Shown here: positions 12,103 through 21,519 of the stretch, one piece after another
Position numbering within the stretch: position 1 is the first letter of the stretch
Layout of the letters: each line of letters starts with the position of its first letter
Assembly (NCBI GenBank): GCA_015179025.1
Contig: WHUX01000333.1
Coordinates: 1 to 42,148 of the forward strand
From: Terfezia claveryi
Lineage: Eukaryota; Ascomycota; Pezizomycetes; Pezizales; Pezizaceae
DNA length: 42,148 nucleotides
Direction of reading: 5' to 3'
Position numbers and translations under genes: made by a program
The notes under the pieces: model-generated
What the model was told of the DNA's origin: nothing
What the model saw: only the letters and a program-made list of their open reading frames with translations
The model's database searches: none

Positions 12103-14001
12103 CTAACAGTCCGAATTTTCCCCATAATCCAACTCATCCTCACTCACAATATGCCCAAACTGAACCTCAAGTGGCGTTGCTACAGCCGCTCCTGCAGACA
12201 CTGTCGCCACTTTCTTAGCTTCCTCCTTTCCTTTCCCTTTCCCTTTGCCTTTGTCTCATCCGTAACCTTCCAACCGATTGAACAGTCACCCATCATGTGA
12301 GTTTTGTCCCCACACTTGATGCACTGTCCTCCTTCTTCCGAGCCTGTCTCATAGCATATGTAACGCTATCTTGGCCAGGCTCTTTGGCTTTCTTGGAAGG
12401 GTATCGGATTTGATTTAGCCTTAGCATCAGGCTTGGTTTTTGCCTTTTGCTTTGGCTTAGTAATTCGGTCTTTGAGGTTTTCGGACTTCTTTTCGGCAGT
12501 CTTGGAGTATTGGGTACCTCCTTTTTCGCACCAGCAGCCTGTTCTTTTTGACGGAACTGGCTCTGTGCATGTGCCTCCCTAACCTTCTCATACTCAACCT
12601 GAGACCCGGCATTAGCAATTGCCTGAAAGCACATTTCTGTACTTGCTGGCACTTTATCTAGAATGTCTTTGTCAGTACTGACTCGGACCATATGGGCCCG
12701 AGTCTCAGGCTGAATAGCACTAATCAGGTGCTCCCAGAGCTGTTCCCGTGGTAGTTCCGCTACCAACTGATGAACCCTGACACGAGCGATGAAATCTTTC
12801 ATCAACTCACCTTTCTTCTGGAATTCCTTTTGGAGGGAGACCTTTGCATCCCGCTTCTCATGCTGGTTCTGGTGTGCGTTTATGAATTCACGTTTAAAGA
12901 CATTAAACGTGTCCCATTCAACCATCCGGAGTTGGCATCTGGTGTTCGCTTGTGTTGGTTTGCATAATACCAGGTGCTCGCACCTCCTGTAAGTAGATCC
13001 GCTACAAACAAGATTTTTTCGCTATGAGTAGAATAGGTTAGCGGCATGCGTTCAAAGGTGTGATCTACCTTCATTAGGAATTCCTTCAGCTTGCTTGAAG
13101 TTCCATCGAACTTCGGAGGTAAGGGGAGGTTTCGGGGTTCTTTCTTGTCAGAAAGGACCGGGTTTTCTGGACTGGAGGTGGTGGAGGTGGAGGTGGAGGT
13201 GGTGGAGGTGGTACTGGACCTGTCCGAGTACCACGGATAATGAAATCTTCGATATCATCATCAATTGATCGAGTTCGTTTTGTGGGCGTTGTTGGCCAAG
13301 TGGCTGCTCTTGTAGGTCTTGAGCTTTCGTTTGTGAGTTTGAATCCGGCGAGAAGTTCTTCTACCGATTCCTTATTAGTCTCACAACTGCGAATACGATC
13401 ATCCTGTTCTTGTTTAATCGCTTTCTGTGCCCAATCATTCAGCTTGCCAACATCTGCCTTGATACCATCGAACTCCACCTTGCTGCATCAATTATCGCCT
13501 CCGTGTCCTCCTTGAGCTTTTTGTCAGCTCTTGCCATTGATTTCTAAAGTTTCCTTAATGAAACTGTTAGCCTCTTAACTGCTCTTCTTGCCATCAGTTT
13601 GTCCTTTTAAGGCAGCTACTTCTTCAGTTACTTGCTGTCCAGTAACTTTAGATCATCATAAGTAGCTTTCGCACCATTGAATAGATTGTGTGAGCTTCTT
13701 GGGCTTGTTTTAGAAAACTAGCTGGCATTTAACCTTCTGTAAGGTTCATATTCGGCTCGTTGCCGTCGAATTCTGTGGCTCCATCAGAACTATTCTAGCC
13801 AATAATTCTCATATTCTTGTTGGCTTAGTCCTGTCTAGGGGTCGAATGGCTAGTGGGGTTGTGCGGGATGGCGTTGGAAGAGGCATTGCTGTTTGTTCGT
13901 CGAGGTGGTCTTGGAAGGTAGGCCAATCGATCGATTAATCCAGGGAATGATTGTAGTTCATCTGGACTATATATGGGTCTGACATCAGATGGTTCTATTC
14001 T
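12103..14001 (-). pseudogene. Gypsy-1 copy C gag, truncated at D
   Basis: Open stretches 13478-13086, 13074-12880 and 12925-12293 cover the helical region, a long polyproline run (near 13176-13215), the capsid-like region (SKLKEFLMKVDHTFERM; WDTFNVFKREF) and the Lys-rich tail. The CCHC knuckle follows near 12325 in another frame, and gag ends at TAG 12105-12103. Its first codons (ATGTCTAGTTCA, ATG at 23237 on the minus strand) lie on the far side of D at 23218-23237. About 170 bp between the two parts are missing, and roughly 25 bp of unrelated A/T-rich sequence sit at the D junction. Confidence 0.85.
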
Positions 14002-14342
14002 TTTGTTTTTTGTGATTTTGTTGTCACGGGGTGACATCCAGCCTACCAAAGGTACTTGGGCCCTTATAGAACGACCCTAGAATCTATATGAACTCTAGGT
14101 ACACTCTTAGCAGTGTGGTGCAAACGTTTCTAATACTTATCTATAAGAGTTAAGTATATGAAACGAGTATGAACCTCGGAATAGTTTATAATCATCCTAG
14201 ATGGTTAAGACCCTTATGGAACGTCCATAGACCCTTGAGGGAGCTACGGTTTAAGTTTCATAAGAATCCGATTAACGGTTCAATTGTTATACTCAGATTA
14301 ATATGCTGACTATATGCATATATATGCTAGCTATATTAGCTG

Positions 14343-14391
14343 TTACCCTGAAGTCTTGGCGTTACCCTGAATATTGAATTATTACCCTGAA
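14343..14391 (+). promoter_or_regulatory. Three phased TTACCCTGAA boxes in U3
   Basis: Three exact copies of the decamer start at 14343, 14362 and 14382, that is 19 and 20 bp apart, about two helical turns, so all three face the same side of the DNA. They recur in the other Gypsy-1 LTRs. The core TTACCC resembles binding sites of Myb-type factors such as Reb1, but no factor can be assigned from sequence. Confidence 0.5.
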
Positions 14392-14442
14392 CTGCAGGAA
14401 AATAATTCGGTAAAAATAACTAAAAAAATGAAGGACCGAGGG

Positions 14443-14463
14443 CGCACTTTAGACCAAAGTGCG
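14443..14463. promoter_or_regulatory. Perfect 8-bp inverted repeat in U3
   Basis: CGCACTTT, a 5-base spacer AGACC, then AAAGTGCG. It is conserved in the Gypsy-1 LTRs and lies about 720 bp upstream of the TATA box, so it is more likely a dimeric protein site or a silencing target than a transcript hairpin. This is inference only. Confidence 0.4.
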
Positions 14464-15179
14464 TCCGGTGACACTATAAGGGAGTGCGCCCAGGACAGAG
14501 GCCAAAGGTAGGGCCAAAACATAAAGTTCTCCGAATTTAATGTTTCAAGGTTCTATCTAGGCCTACTCTTCGTCCTGATTCCATTTCTGCAATCCTTTTT
14601 ATGATCGGAGTTAAACTCATGGAGATATAAGACTTTTAATATGGTCATATAGGTCCACGAGGAGGTTTACTTATTATTGGTAATAACTCCGTGAATAATT
14701 TGGGTATCGAGATAAACTAAGATTCTATAATCTTCTATGCGTTGATACCTTTCCAATGGTAATCTACTTGTGACCCACGGTTCTCTATTCATAGAGTTAT
14801 GTGCAGTTGAAAATTATTTTCAATGGACACTAGACACTATTAAGTGAATATTGCCGGAAACATAATTAGATGCCTTCGGATATTGTCGGATGGTAATTCG
14901 ATAGTATCGGGGATTGGTAACGTATCTGAAATTGAATTTAGTTGTCTCGGATAAGAATTCTTTAATGGGATAAGCGAGCTATAAGCGAAGTACGTATAAC
15001 ATGCAGACATGGGAATATTCTCTACGTTCGGGTTAGTAACCTGTGACAACGAGTGCAGATAGCAACTGCATTAACAAAGGTGTGGATGGCATAACACTTA
15101 GGAAGAAATTCCAAGGTGACAGGTAGGCCCGCGTTTTATAAAATATTTTTATCATAAGAATATCTACAACACCGCGGGA

Positions 15180-15187
15180 TATAAATA
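15180..15187 (+). promoter_or_regulatory. TATA box of Gypsy-1 copy D LTR
   Basis: TATAAATA lies in GGGATATAAATAG, about 300 bp before the LTR end. Equivalents occur near 2997 (A/B LTR), 22915 (D 3' LTR) and 40857 (E). It would put the transcript start roughly at 15205-15270, with a U3 of about 1.2 kb and a short R-U5. Confidence 0.65.
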
Positions 15188-15309
15188 GTGCAAGTAGTTC
15201 CGGTTGAATTTATTCTACCACCAGCGAGTATTCGAAAGCAAGAGCACCTTGAGTACACGAAGCCTACAAAGTTCTAAGTCTTGAGTTAACTTTACGTTTA
15301 AGCGACATA

Positions 15310-15411
15310 GGATTTATTTTGTGTTGCGAAATAAGATCCGTCGTGAGGAACTACTGTTGGACTGAACTTTACTGCTATAGGATTGATATTCTGTGTTGCG
15401 GAATAGATATC
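15310..15411 (+). promoter_or_regulatory. Two hairpins with the same 9-base loop in R-U5
   Basis: Hairpin 1 (15310-15339) has GGAT-TTATTT pairing with AAATAA-G-ATCC around the loop TGTGTTGCG. Hairpin 2 (15385-15411) has inner stem TATTC/GAATA around the identical loop. The loop-closing pair is T-A in the first and C-G in the second, a compensatory difference. They lie 75 bp apart, downstream of the TATA box, so they should be in the RNA. Both recur in all the Gypsy-1 LTRs here. Confidence 0.5.
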
Positions 15412-15481
15412 GTTGCGGCAGGAAATTACGGCCGTCCTAATAGTCGCAAGAGCGCTATCAGTCAATAGGGCCCCCGTGACA

Positions 15482-15505
15482 TTACTTTGTAGCCAGTGAT
15501 TCTCG
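15482..15505 (+). other. Candidate primer-binding region of Gypsy-1 copy D
   Basis: The sequence after the LTR is TTACTTTGTAGCCAGTGATT, without the TGG that starts a normal tRNA 3'-end primer site. ACTTTGTAG (15484-15492) is the exact reverse complement of CTACAAAGT (15264-15272) inside the same LTR, downstream of TATA. This suggests RNA self-priming, as known for Tf1 of fission yeast. E has the same arrangement. Confidence 0.4.
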
Positions 15506-15530
15506 TTATCATTTGCTATATACTCTAATC

Positions 15531-17591
15531 ATGTCTAGTTCACAGACACCAAGAGGGCCTCGCCAGCCCTACCAACCCCTACATTCCCAGATGTCACACC
15601 CCGTGCCATCACACAAAGACCCACAATCTTCCACAGTCGATACGATACGGAAGATGATCTCATTGACATCCCAATGGAGGATATCCTATCTCGTGGGATA
15701 GAATCCTCCAGACACCCATATATAGTCCAGATGAACTACAATCATTCCCACCTGGATTAATGATCGATTTGGCCTACCTTCCCGAAGACCACCTCGACGA
15801 ACAAACAGCAATGCCTCTTCCAACGCCATCCGCACAACCCCACTACGTCCAATTCGACCCCCTCGTACAGGACTAAGCCAACAAGAATATGATGAATTAT
15901 TGGCTAGAATAGTTCGAGATGGAGCTACAGAATTCGAACGGCAACGAGCCGAAATTCTGAACCTTACGAAGGTTTAAATGCCCAAGCTAGTTTTCTAAAA
16001 CAAGCCAAGAAGCTCAACATTGTATTTAATGGTGCAAGCACTTATGAAGATTAAAGTTGCTACGACAACAGGTAACTGAAGAAGTAGCAGCTCTAAAAGG
16101 GCAAACGATGGACAAGAAGATGCTGTAAACGGCTAACAGTTTCCATTAAGGAAACGTTAGAAATCCAATGGAAGAGCTAACAAAGAAGCTCAAGGAGGAT
16201 ACGGAGGCAATATAGATGCAGCTAAGGTGAGTTTGATGGATCAAGGCGATGTGGCAAGCTAACGATTGGGCACAAAAGCGATCAAACAAGAACAAGATGA
16301 TCGTATTCGAGTTGTGAAACTAACAAGGAATCGGTAGAAGAACTCTCTCGCCGAATCCAAACTCACAAACGAAAGCTCAAAGACCTACAAGAGCAACCAC
16401 TTGGCCAACAGCGCCCACCAAAACGAACTCGATCAATTGATGATGATATCGAAGATTTCATCATCCGTGGTACTCGGACAGGTCCAGTACCACCTCCACC
16501 ACCTCCACCTCCTCCACCTCCAGTCCAGAAAACCCGAGTTCTTTCTGACAAGAAAGAACCCCGAAACCTCCCCTACCTCCGAAGTTCGATGGAACTTCAA
16601 GCAAGCTGAAGGAATTCCTAATGAAGGTAGACCACACCTTTGAACGCATGCCGCTAACATACTCTACTCATAGCGAAAAAATCCTGTTCGTAGCGGATCT
16701 ACTTACAGGAGGTGCAAGCACCTGGTATTACGCAAACCAACACAAGCGACACCAGATCCAACTCCGGATGGGTTGAATGGGACACGTTTAATGTCTTTAA
16801 ACGTGAATTCATAAATGCACACCAGAACCAGCATGAGAAGCGGGATGCAAGGTCTCCCTTCAGAAGGAGTTCCAGAAAAAGGTGAGTTGATGAAAGATTT
16901 CATCGCTCGTGTCAGGGTTCATCAGTTGGTAGCGGAACTACCACGGGAACAGCTCTGGGAGCACCTGATTAGTGCATTCAGCCTGAGACTCGGGCCCATA
17001 TGGTCCGAGTCAGTACTGACAAAGACATTCTAGATAAGGTACCTGCTAGTACAGAAATGTGCTTTCAGGCTATCGCAAATGCCGGGTCTCAGGTTGAGTA
17101 TGAGAAGGTTAGGGAGGCACATGCACAGAGCCAGTTCCGTCAAAAAGAACAGGCTGCTGGTGCGAAAAAGGAGGTACCCAACACTCCCAAGACTGCCGAA
17201 AAGAAGTCCGAAAACCTCAAAGACCGAATTACCAAGCCCAAGCAAAAGGCAAAAACCAAGCCTGATGCTAAAGCTAAATCCAAGTCAGATACTCCTTCTA
17301 AGAAAGCAAAGAGCCTGGCCAAGATAGCGTTACATATGCTATGAGACAGGCTCGAAAGAAGGATGGACAGTGCATCAAGTGTGGGGACAAATCTCACATG
17401 ATGGGTGACTGTTCTATCGGTTGGAAGGTTACGGATGAAACAAAGGCAAAGGGAAAGGGAAAGGGAAAGGAGGAAGCTAAGAAAGTGGCGACAGTGTCTG
17501 CAGGAGCGGCTGTGTAGCGCCACTTGAGGTTCAGTTTGGGCACATTGTTAGTGAGGATGAGTTGGATTATGGGGAAAATTCGGACTGTTAG
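15531..17591 (+). pseudogene. Gypsy-1 copy D gag, frameshifted, ending at TAG
   Basis: The ATG at 15531 starts MSSSQTPRGPRQPYQP. Downstream are a charged helical region, a proline run coded by CCACCT repeats (16488-16524), the capsid-like region (KFDGTSSK, VRVHQLVAELPREQ), a Lys-rich linker (KTKPDAKAKSKSD) and a CCHC knuckle (C-IK-C-GDKS-H-MMGD-C, near 17371-17412). The last codons read SEDELDYGENSDC and then TAG (17589-17591). Compared with E, roughly a dozen single-base losses, mostly in two- to four-base runs, scramble the region 15590-16330. The element is otherwise the best preserved, so assembly error is a real possibility. Gag would form the particle and bind the RNA. Confidence 0.88.
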
Positions 17592-17632
17592 GGATGCGGG
17601 CTATCTAGTACGTCGGGTCGGATAGTCTCGCA
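17589..17632 (+). promoter_or_regulatory. In-frame gag stop TAG with downstream stem-loop: candidate readthrough signal
   Basis: TAG (17589-17591) separates gag and pol, which are in the same frame; no other stop occurs up to the Met at 17709. Three bases after the TAG begins a stem: TGCGGGCTATC (17595-17605) pairs with GATAGTC and, after one bulged T, CGCA (17621-17632). That is 11 pairs, one of them G-U, with a 15-base loop. C has the identical sequence. B keeps the TAG and seven of the pairs. Confidence 0.55.
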
Positions 17633-19415
17633 GGATTGGTTTTCTATTTGTGTTATAAGGAATGGCATCTCTGTTGGCAGTTGGAAGGAGGAACATGAAG
17701 GGGAACCTATGGATATTGACCCTGTTTTGATTAGTTCTGTTTCTCGCAATTTGTCTTCTTCTGCTATTTCTTCTCTTTCTTTATCAAATAAAAACGCAAA
17801 AAAAGGGACAAAAAGAAAAGCTGATGATGAGGTGGCTCCTCATATTGGCGCACTCGAAAAAAGACCACGAAAGGTGGCGGTGCCGGATATTTCATTGGAT
17901 GGAATTAAGGATCTCTCTTTGGCAGGAAAATCGGGTGCGAAGGTATTGAAGCGTGAAGGACTGAAATTTCTTATCTCTGTTAAGTTATCTTGGATGTACG
18001 GAGGAAATAAACGCGAAATTTCCATTAATGCTTTGGTTGATACTGGCGCAGAAGCCACGATTTTTGATTCTTCTTTCGTTGAACAGATGATGCTGCCTTG
18101 GGTTAAGAGGGAGAAAAGACTGAGATTAGAGAGCGCCGACGGCTCGATTCTCAAGAGGTCTGGCACAGTGCAGGTTCAGAACCTGCAGATGGAGGTCCCA
18201 GATGCAAGATCGGGACGAAACAAAACTCTTGACCTGGTAACTGAGGTTGCGTGCCTCGAACCAGGTCTTCCACTCATTTTGGGGATGGATTGGATTAAAG
18301 CCAATTGTGATAAGCTACGGGTCACCACTCCTTATGGACTCGAGCTAAAAAGAGCGTTGGAAATCGAGGAGGTTACTGATTTCGCTGACTTTGACGAAGT
18401 ACTTGCAGAGACTCAATATGTCGGATTAATTGAAATAGGGGAATGGGATTATCAGAAGTTCGCTAATGGAGACGTTCGCAAGGTTATGAAAATAACAGCG
18501 ACTGAAAATATCCATGAACTTGCTGATCGATTGCCAACACAGTACAGGGATTTTGTAAAAATCTTTGGAAAGGAGTTGCAATCCGCCCTTCCCACGCACG
18601 GTCCACAAGACATGACAATTGAGTTAGAAGAAGGAAAGAGTCCCCCGTCAGGAAAACTATACCCCCTCTCCCCTGATGAACTGGAGCTTCTCAAAGAATA
18701 CCTAGATGAGATGCTCCGAACCGGCAAGATAAGACCGAGCAAAAGCAGTGCTGGCGCTCCTATATTCTTCGCCAAACAGCCAAATGGCAAGCTCAGAATA
18801 GTCGTAGACTATAGAGGGCTCAATGCCATAACCAAAAAAGACAAGTATCCCCTACCACTTATGACTACCCTAATGGAACAAGTTGGTACTTCACAGGTTT
18901 TCTCCAAACTCGATCTCAAACTCGGGTTTAACCTACTCAGAATAGCAGCCGGAGACGAGTGGAAAACAGCATTCAAGACAAGATATGGCTTATACGAATA
19001 TACAGTTATGCCTTTTGGGCTAACTAACGCGCCATCTGTTTTCCAGCGACATGTTAACAATATTCTATCGGAACGAATTGACCGAGGAATAGTTGTATAT
19101 ATTGATGATATCCTCATTTATACCCAAACAGAGGAAGAACATGTCGAGCTCGTCCGTTGGGTGCTGCAGAAACTAACGGAGAATAACCTTTGTGTCAACA
19201 TAGACAAGTGTATCTTCCATGTCCCAGAAGTCGAATTCGTGGGATTTAAAGTAGGTACAAAGGGGATACAAATGGGGCAGAAGAAAGTCGAGGACATCCT
19301 CGCCTGGCAGGCTCCTCGGAACGTCAAAGAAGTGCAGAGGTTTATTGGTTTGCTAATTTCTATCGCCGGTTTATTCAAGGCTTTAGTAGTTTGGCTTTGC
19401 CGATTCAGACACTAA
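17592..19415 (+). CDS. Gypsy-1 copy D pol: protease and reverse transcriptase, open frame
   Basis: The frame is open from the codon after the gag TAG; the first Met is at 17709 (MDIDPV). From that Met: a Ser-rich start, basic clusters KKGTKRK and EKRPRKV at about residues 30-58, the retropepsin motif DTGAEATIF near residue 110, LGMDWIK near 195, then a Ty3/gypsy reverse transcriptase with IVVDYRGLN, KLDLKLGFNLLRIA (first Asp), MPFGLTNAP and VVYIDDILIYT (catalytic pair) near residues 360-480. The end is a frameshift: GGTTTGC at about 19348 has one T fewer than C, so the last 23 residues are not native and RNase H is cut off. Protein would normally arise as part of a Gag-Pol fusion. Family assignment is secure. 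Confidence 0.9.
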   Translation, partial: GCGLSSTSGRIVSQDWFSICVIRNGISVGSWKEEHEGEPMDIDPVLISSVSRNLSSSAISSLSLSNKNAKKGTKRKADDEVAPHIGALEKRPRKVAVPDISLDGIKDLSLAGKSGAKVLKREGLKFLISVKLSWMYGGNKREISINALVDTGAEATIFDSSFVEQMMLPWVKREKRLRLESADGSILKRSGTVQVQNLQMEVPDARSGRNKTLDLVTEVACLEPGLPLILGMDWIKANCDKLRVTTPYGLELKRALEIEEVTDFADFDEVLAETQYVGLIEIGEWDYQKFANGDVRKVMKITATENIHELADRLPTQYRDFVKIFGKELQSALPTHGPQDMTIELEEGKSPPSGKLYPLSPDELELLKEYLDEMLRTGKIRPSKSSAGAPIFFAKQPNGKLRIVVDYRGLNAITKKDKYPLPLMTTLMEQVGTSQVFSKLDLKLGFNLLRIAAGDEWKTAFKTRYGLYEYTVMPFGLTNAPSVFQRHVNNILSERIDRGIVVYIDDILIYTQTEEEHVELVRWVLQKLTENNLCVNIDKCIFHVPEVEFVGFKVGTKGIQMGQKKVEDILAWQAPRNVKEVQRFIGLLISIAGLFKALVVWLCRFRH

Positions 19416-19760
19416 CGCACAATGGAGTTCCTGGAACTGGACACAGCAGTGTCAACAGGCCTTCGATGAGTTAAAATATAGGTTCACTACCGCTCCGATA
19501 CTATGCCATTATCACCCAGAACGACCAAAAATGATCGAGACAGACGCGTCTGATCTAGCAAAGCTGGTATTCTATCCCAAAAAGAACCAGATGGTCGTTG
19601 GCACCCAGTAGCGTACTATTCGAAACGCTTTATCCCAGCAGAACTTAATTACGATGTCCATGACAAAGAGATGGTCGTAATTGTCAATTGTTTCCAGGAA
19701 TGGAGACATTTTCTCATGGGTGCCCCGGAGGAGATAATTGTGTATACGGACACAAGAACC
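19350..19760 (+). pseudogene. Gypsy-1 copy D RNase H, frame-broken
   Basis: This bridge between the two long pol frames encodes the end of the connection domain and RNase H in shifting frames. Recognisable pieces are IETDASD near 19530, YSKRFIPAELNYDVHDKEM near 19618-19674 and YTDHKNLEYF near 19742. Length differences from C or B: TTT for TTTT near 19348, CCTGG for CCTTGG near 19430, GCAAAGC for GCAAAAGC near 19560, and GGACAC for GGATCAC near 19750. All but the last are losses in base runs. RNase H would degrade the RNA template. Confidence 0.82.
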
Positions 19761-21519
19761 TTGAGTACTTTAATTCCACTAAGATACTCAATCGAAGGCA
19801 GGCCAGATGGGCGGAAATACTAAGCCAGTTCAATTTTAGAATCATCTACCGCCCAGGTGATAAGAATGGCAAGGCAGATGCGCTTTCTCGTCAGGTTGAT
19901 CCTGACCTCGAAGGAGGGGGAGAGAAGCAGGACCACACGATTCGGATGTTCAAGCCTGGTCAATTCCAACTAGGAACAAGTGAGGAGAGTCTAGTAACGC
20001 GCCGCATTATGGCAGTGAAGGCCTCACAAACAGAAGAATCAAGTTGGTCGAAGGAGATCCAAGAGGCTGGCCTCAAGGACGACAAGTGGTTAGGGATTCG
20101 GAACGCGTTGAAGTTTGGCAAGGAGTATCCTGGACTCGATCATTACGGTTTAGAAGATGACATGGTAACCTATGAACGTCGCCTATATATACCTGACAAC
20201 AATTCCCTTAAGTTGAAAGTGGCTTTCCAAAGTCATGATGCTAAAGTTGCAGGTCATTTCGGACGTGACAAAACCCTCGAGCTAATGAAACGAAATTACT
20301 ACTGGCCTAACATGGAAGACTGGGTACGAAACTACGTTCGCACATGCGATGCTTGCCAAAGAAACAAGACTGCAAGACACAAGAAATATGGCAAGCTCGT
20401 ACCTCTTCCAATCCCCTATAGGCCGTGGGAACATATTTCGATGGATTTCATCACTGATTTACCACCAGTCAAAGGGTATAATCAGATTTGGGTTATTGTT
20501 GATAGGTTTACTAAAATGTCGCATTTCATTCCTTTAAAGAACCGGAAGGCAAAAGAGTTGGCTGGGATATTTGTCAAGGAGGTTTGGAGGCTGCACGGAT
20601 TACCAAAGAGGGTTGTTTCGGATCGGGATTCGGTATTTACAAGTTCGTTTTGGATGGAGGTAATGCGGTTATTAGGAGTTGAGTTGGATAAGTCCTCGGC
20701 ATATCACCCCCAGACTGATGGTCAAACTGAACGAGTCAACCAGACCCTTGAGCATTATCTACGGACGTATTGCTGTTGGGATCAGGATGACTGGGTCGAG
20801 TTATTACCATTTGCCGAGTTCTGTTATAATAACACTGTCCATTCTAGTACCAAACTCACACCATTCTTTGCCGCATACGCTCAACACCCAGAAAATAATT
20901 TCCAGAACCCAACCGAAGCCTCAACTGAATCGAACAACCCTGAGGCAGTCAAGACAGTCGAAACCTTGGACGCAATGAGGGAGGCTATGAGGGAGAACAT
21001 GAAGGCAGCACAGGACCGGATGTCCAAATACTACAATCTCAAGGTAGCAGAGAAGGAACCGACATTCAAAGTGGGAGATTGGGTCATGGTCAACGCAAAG
21101 AACATCAAAACAAGGCGTCCGACCAAGAAGCTTGACTACAAGTTACGAGGGAAGTTTAGAATCAAACGGCTTATAGGCACCTATGCCTATGAGTTAGAGC
21201 TTCCCCCGAGCACAGGCAAAACTCACCCAGTTTTTCATATTAGTTTGTTGGAACCCTACCACCTTAACACGATTGCCGGCAGACGCTCGCCAACACCCCC
21301 TCCAGTCGACCTCGAAGAATCGGAATACCAGGTGGAAAAGGTTAGGACAAGTGAGCTCAGGAAGGGACGGGTTATGTATTTAGTCTCTTGGAAGGGTTAC
21401 GGTCCTGATGACGACACATGGGAACCATATGAGAACTGAAGGATGGAGCAGCCGATTTAATTCGAAAATTCCATCTGGATAATCCTCGTAAGCCTCGGGA
21501 CCCTGATGTTATCTTGTGA
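19761..21519 (+). CDS. Gypsy-1 copy D pol: end of RNase H, integrase, chromodomain
   Basis: The open frame (listed start 19688; native sequence from about 19752) runs to 21439. It holds KNLEYFNSTKIL and ADALSR of RNase H, then the integrase HHCC region (HDAKVAGHF...CDACQRNK), the DDE core (SMDFITDLPPV, VVSDRDSVF, TDGQTERVNQ), an SH3-like segment (YKLRGKFRIKRLIG...HPVFHISLLEPYH) and a chromodomain (EYQVEKVRTSELRKG...VSWKGYGPDDDTWEPYEN). One C is missing at 21436 (GAACTGAAG against GAACCTGAAG in A), creating a TGA at 21437-21439 that removes the last helix. Without that loss the frame would continue to the TGA at 21517-21519. Integrase inserts the cDNA; the chromodomain probably steers it to methylated heterochromatin. 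Confidence 0.9.

Larger units (their letters stand above)
14023..15481 (+). repeat. Gypsy-1 copy D 5' LTR
   Basis: This 1459-bp LTR runs from TGTCACGGGG to CCCCCGTGACA. Landmarks in order: terminal palindrome TGTCACGGGGTGACA (14023-14037); three TTACCCTGAA boxes at 14343, 14362 and 14382; dyad CGCACTTT-AGACC-AAAGTGCG (14443-14463); palindrome TTGAAAATTATTTTCAA (14807-14823); TATAAATA (15180-15187); paired hairpins (15310-15339 and 15385-15411). It differs from the D 3' LTR at roughly twenty places by eye, partly in blocks. Confidence 0.95.
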
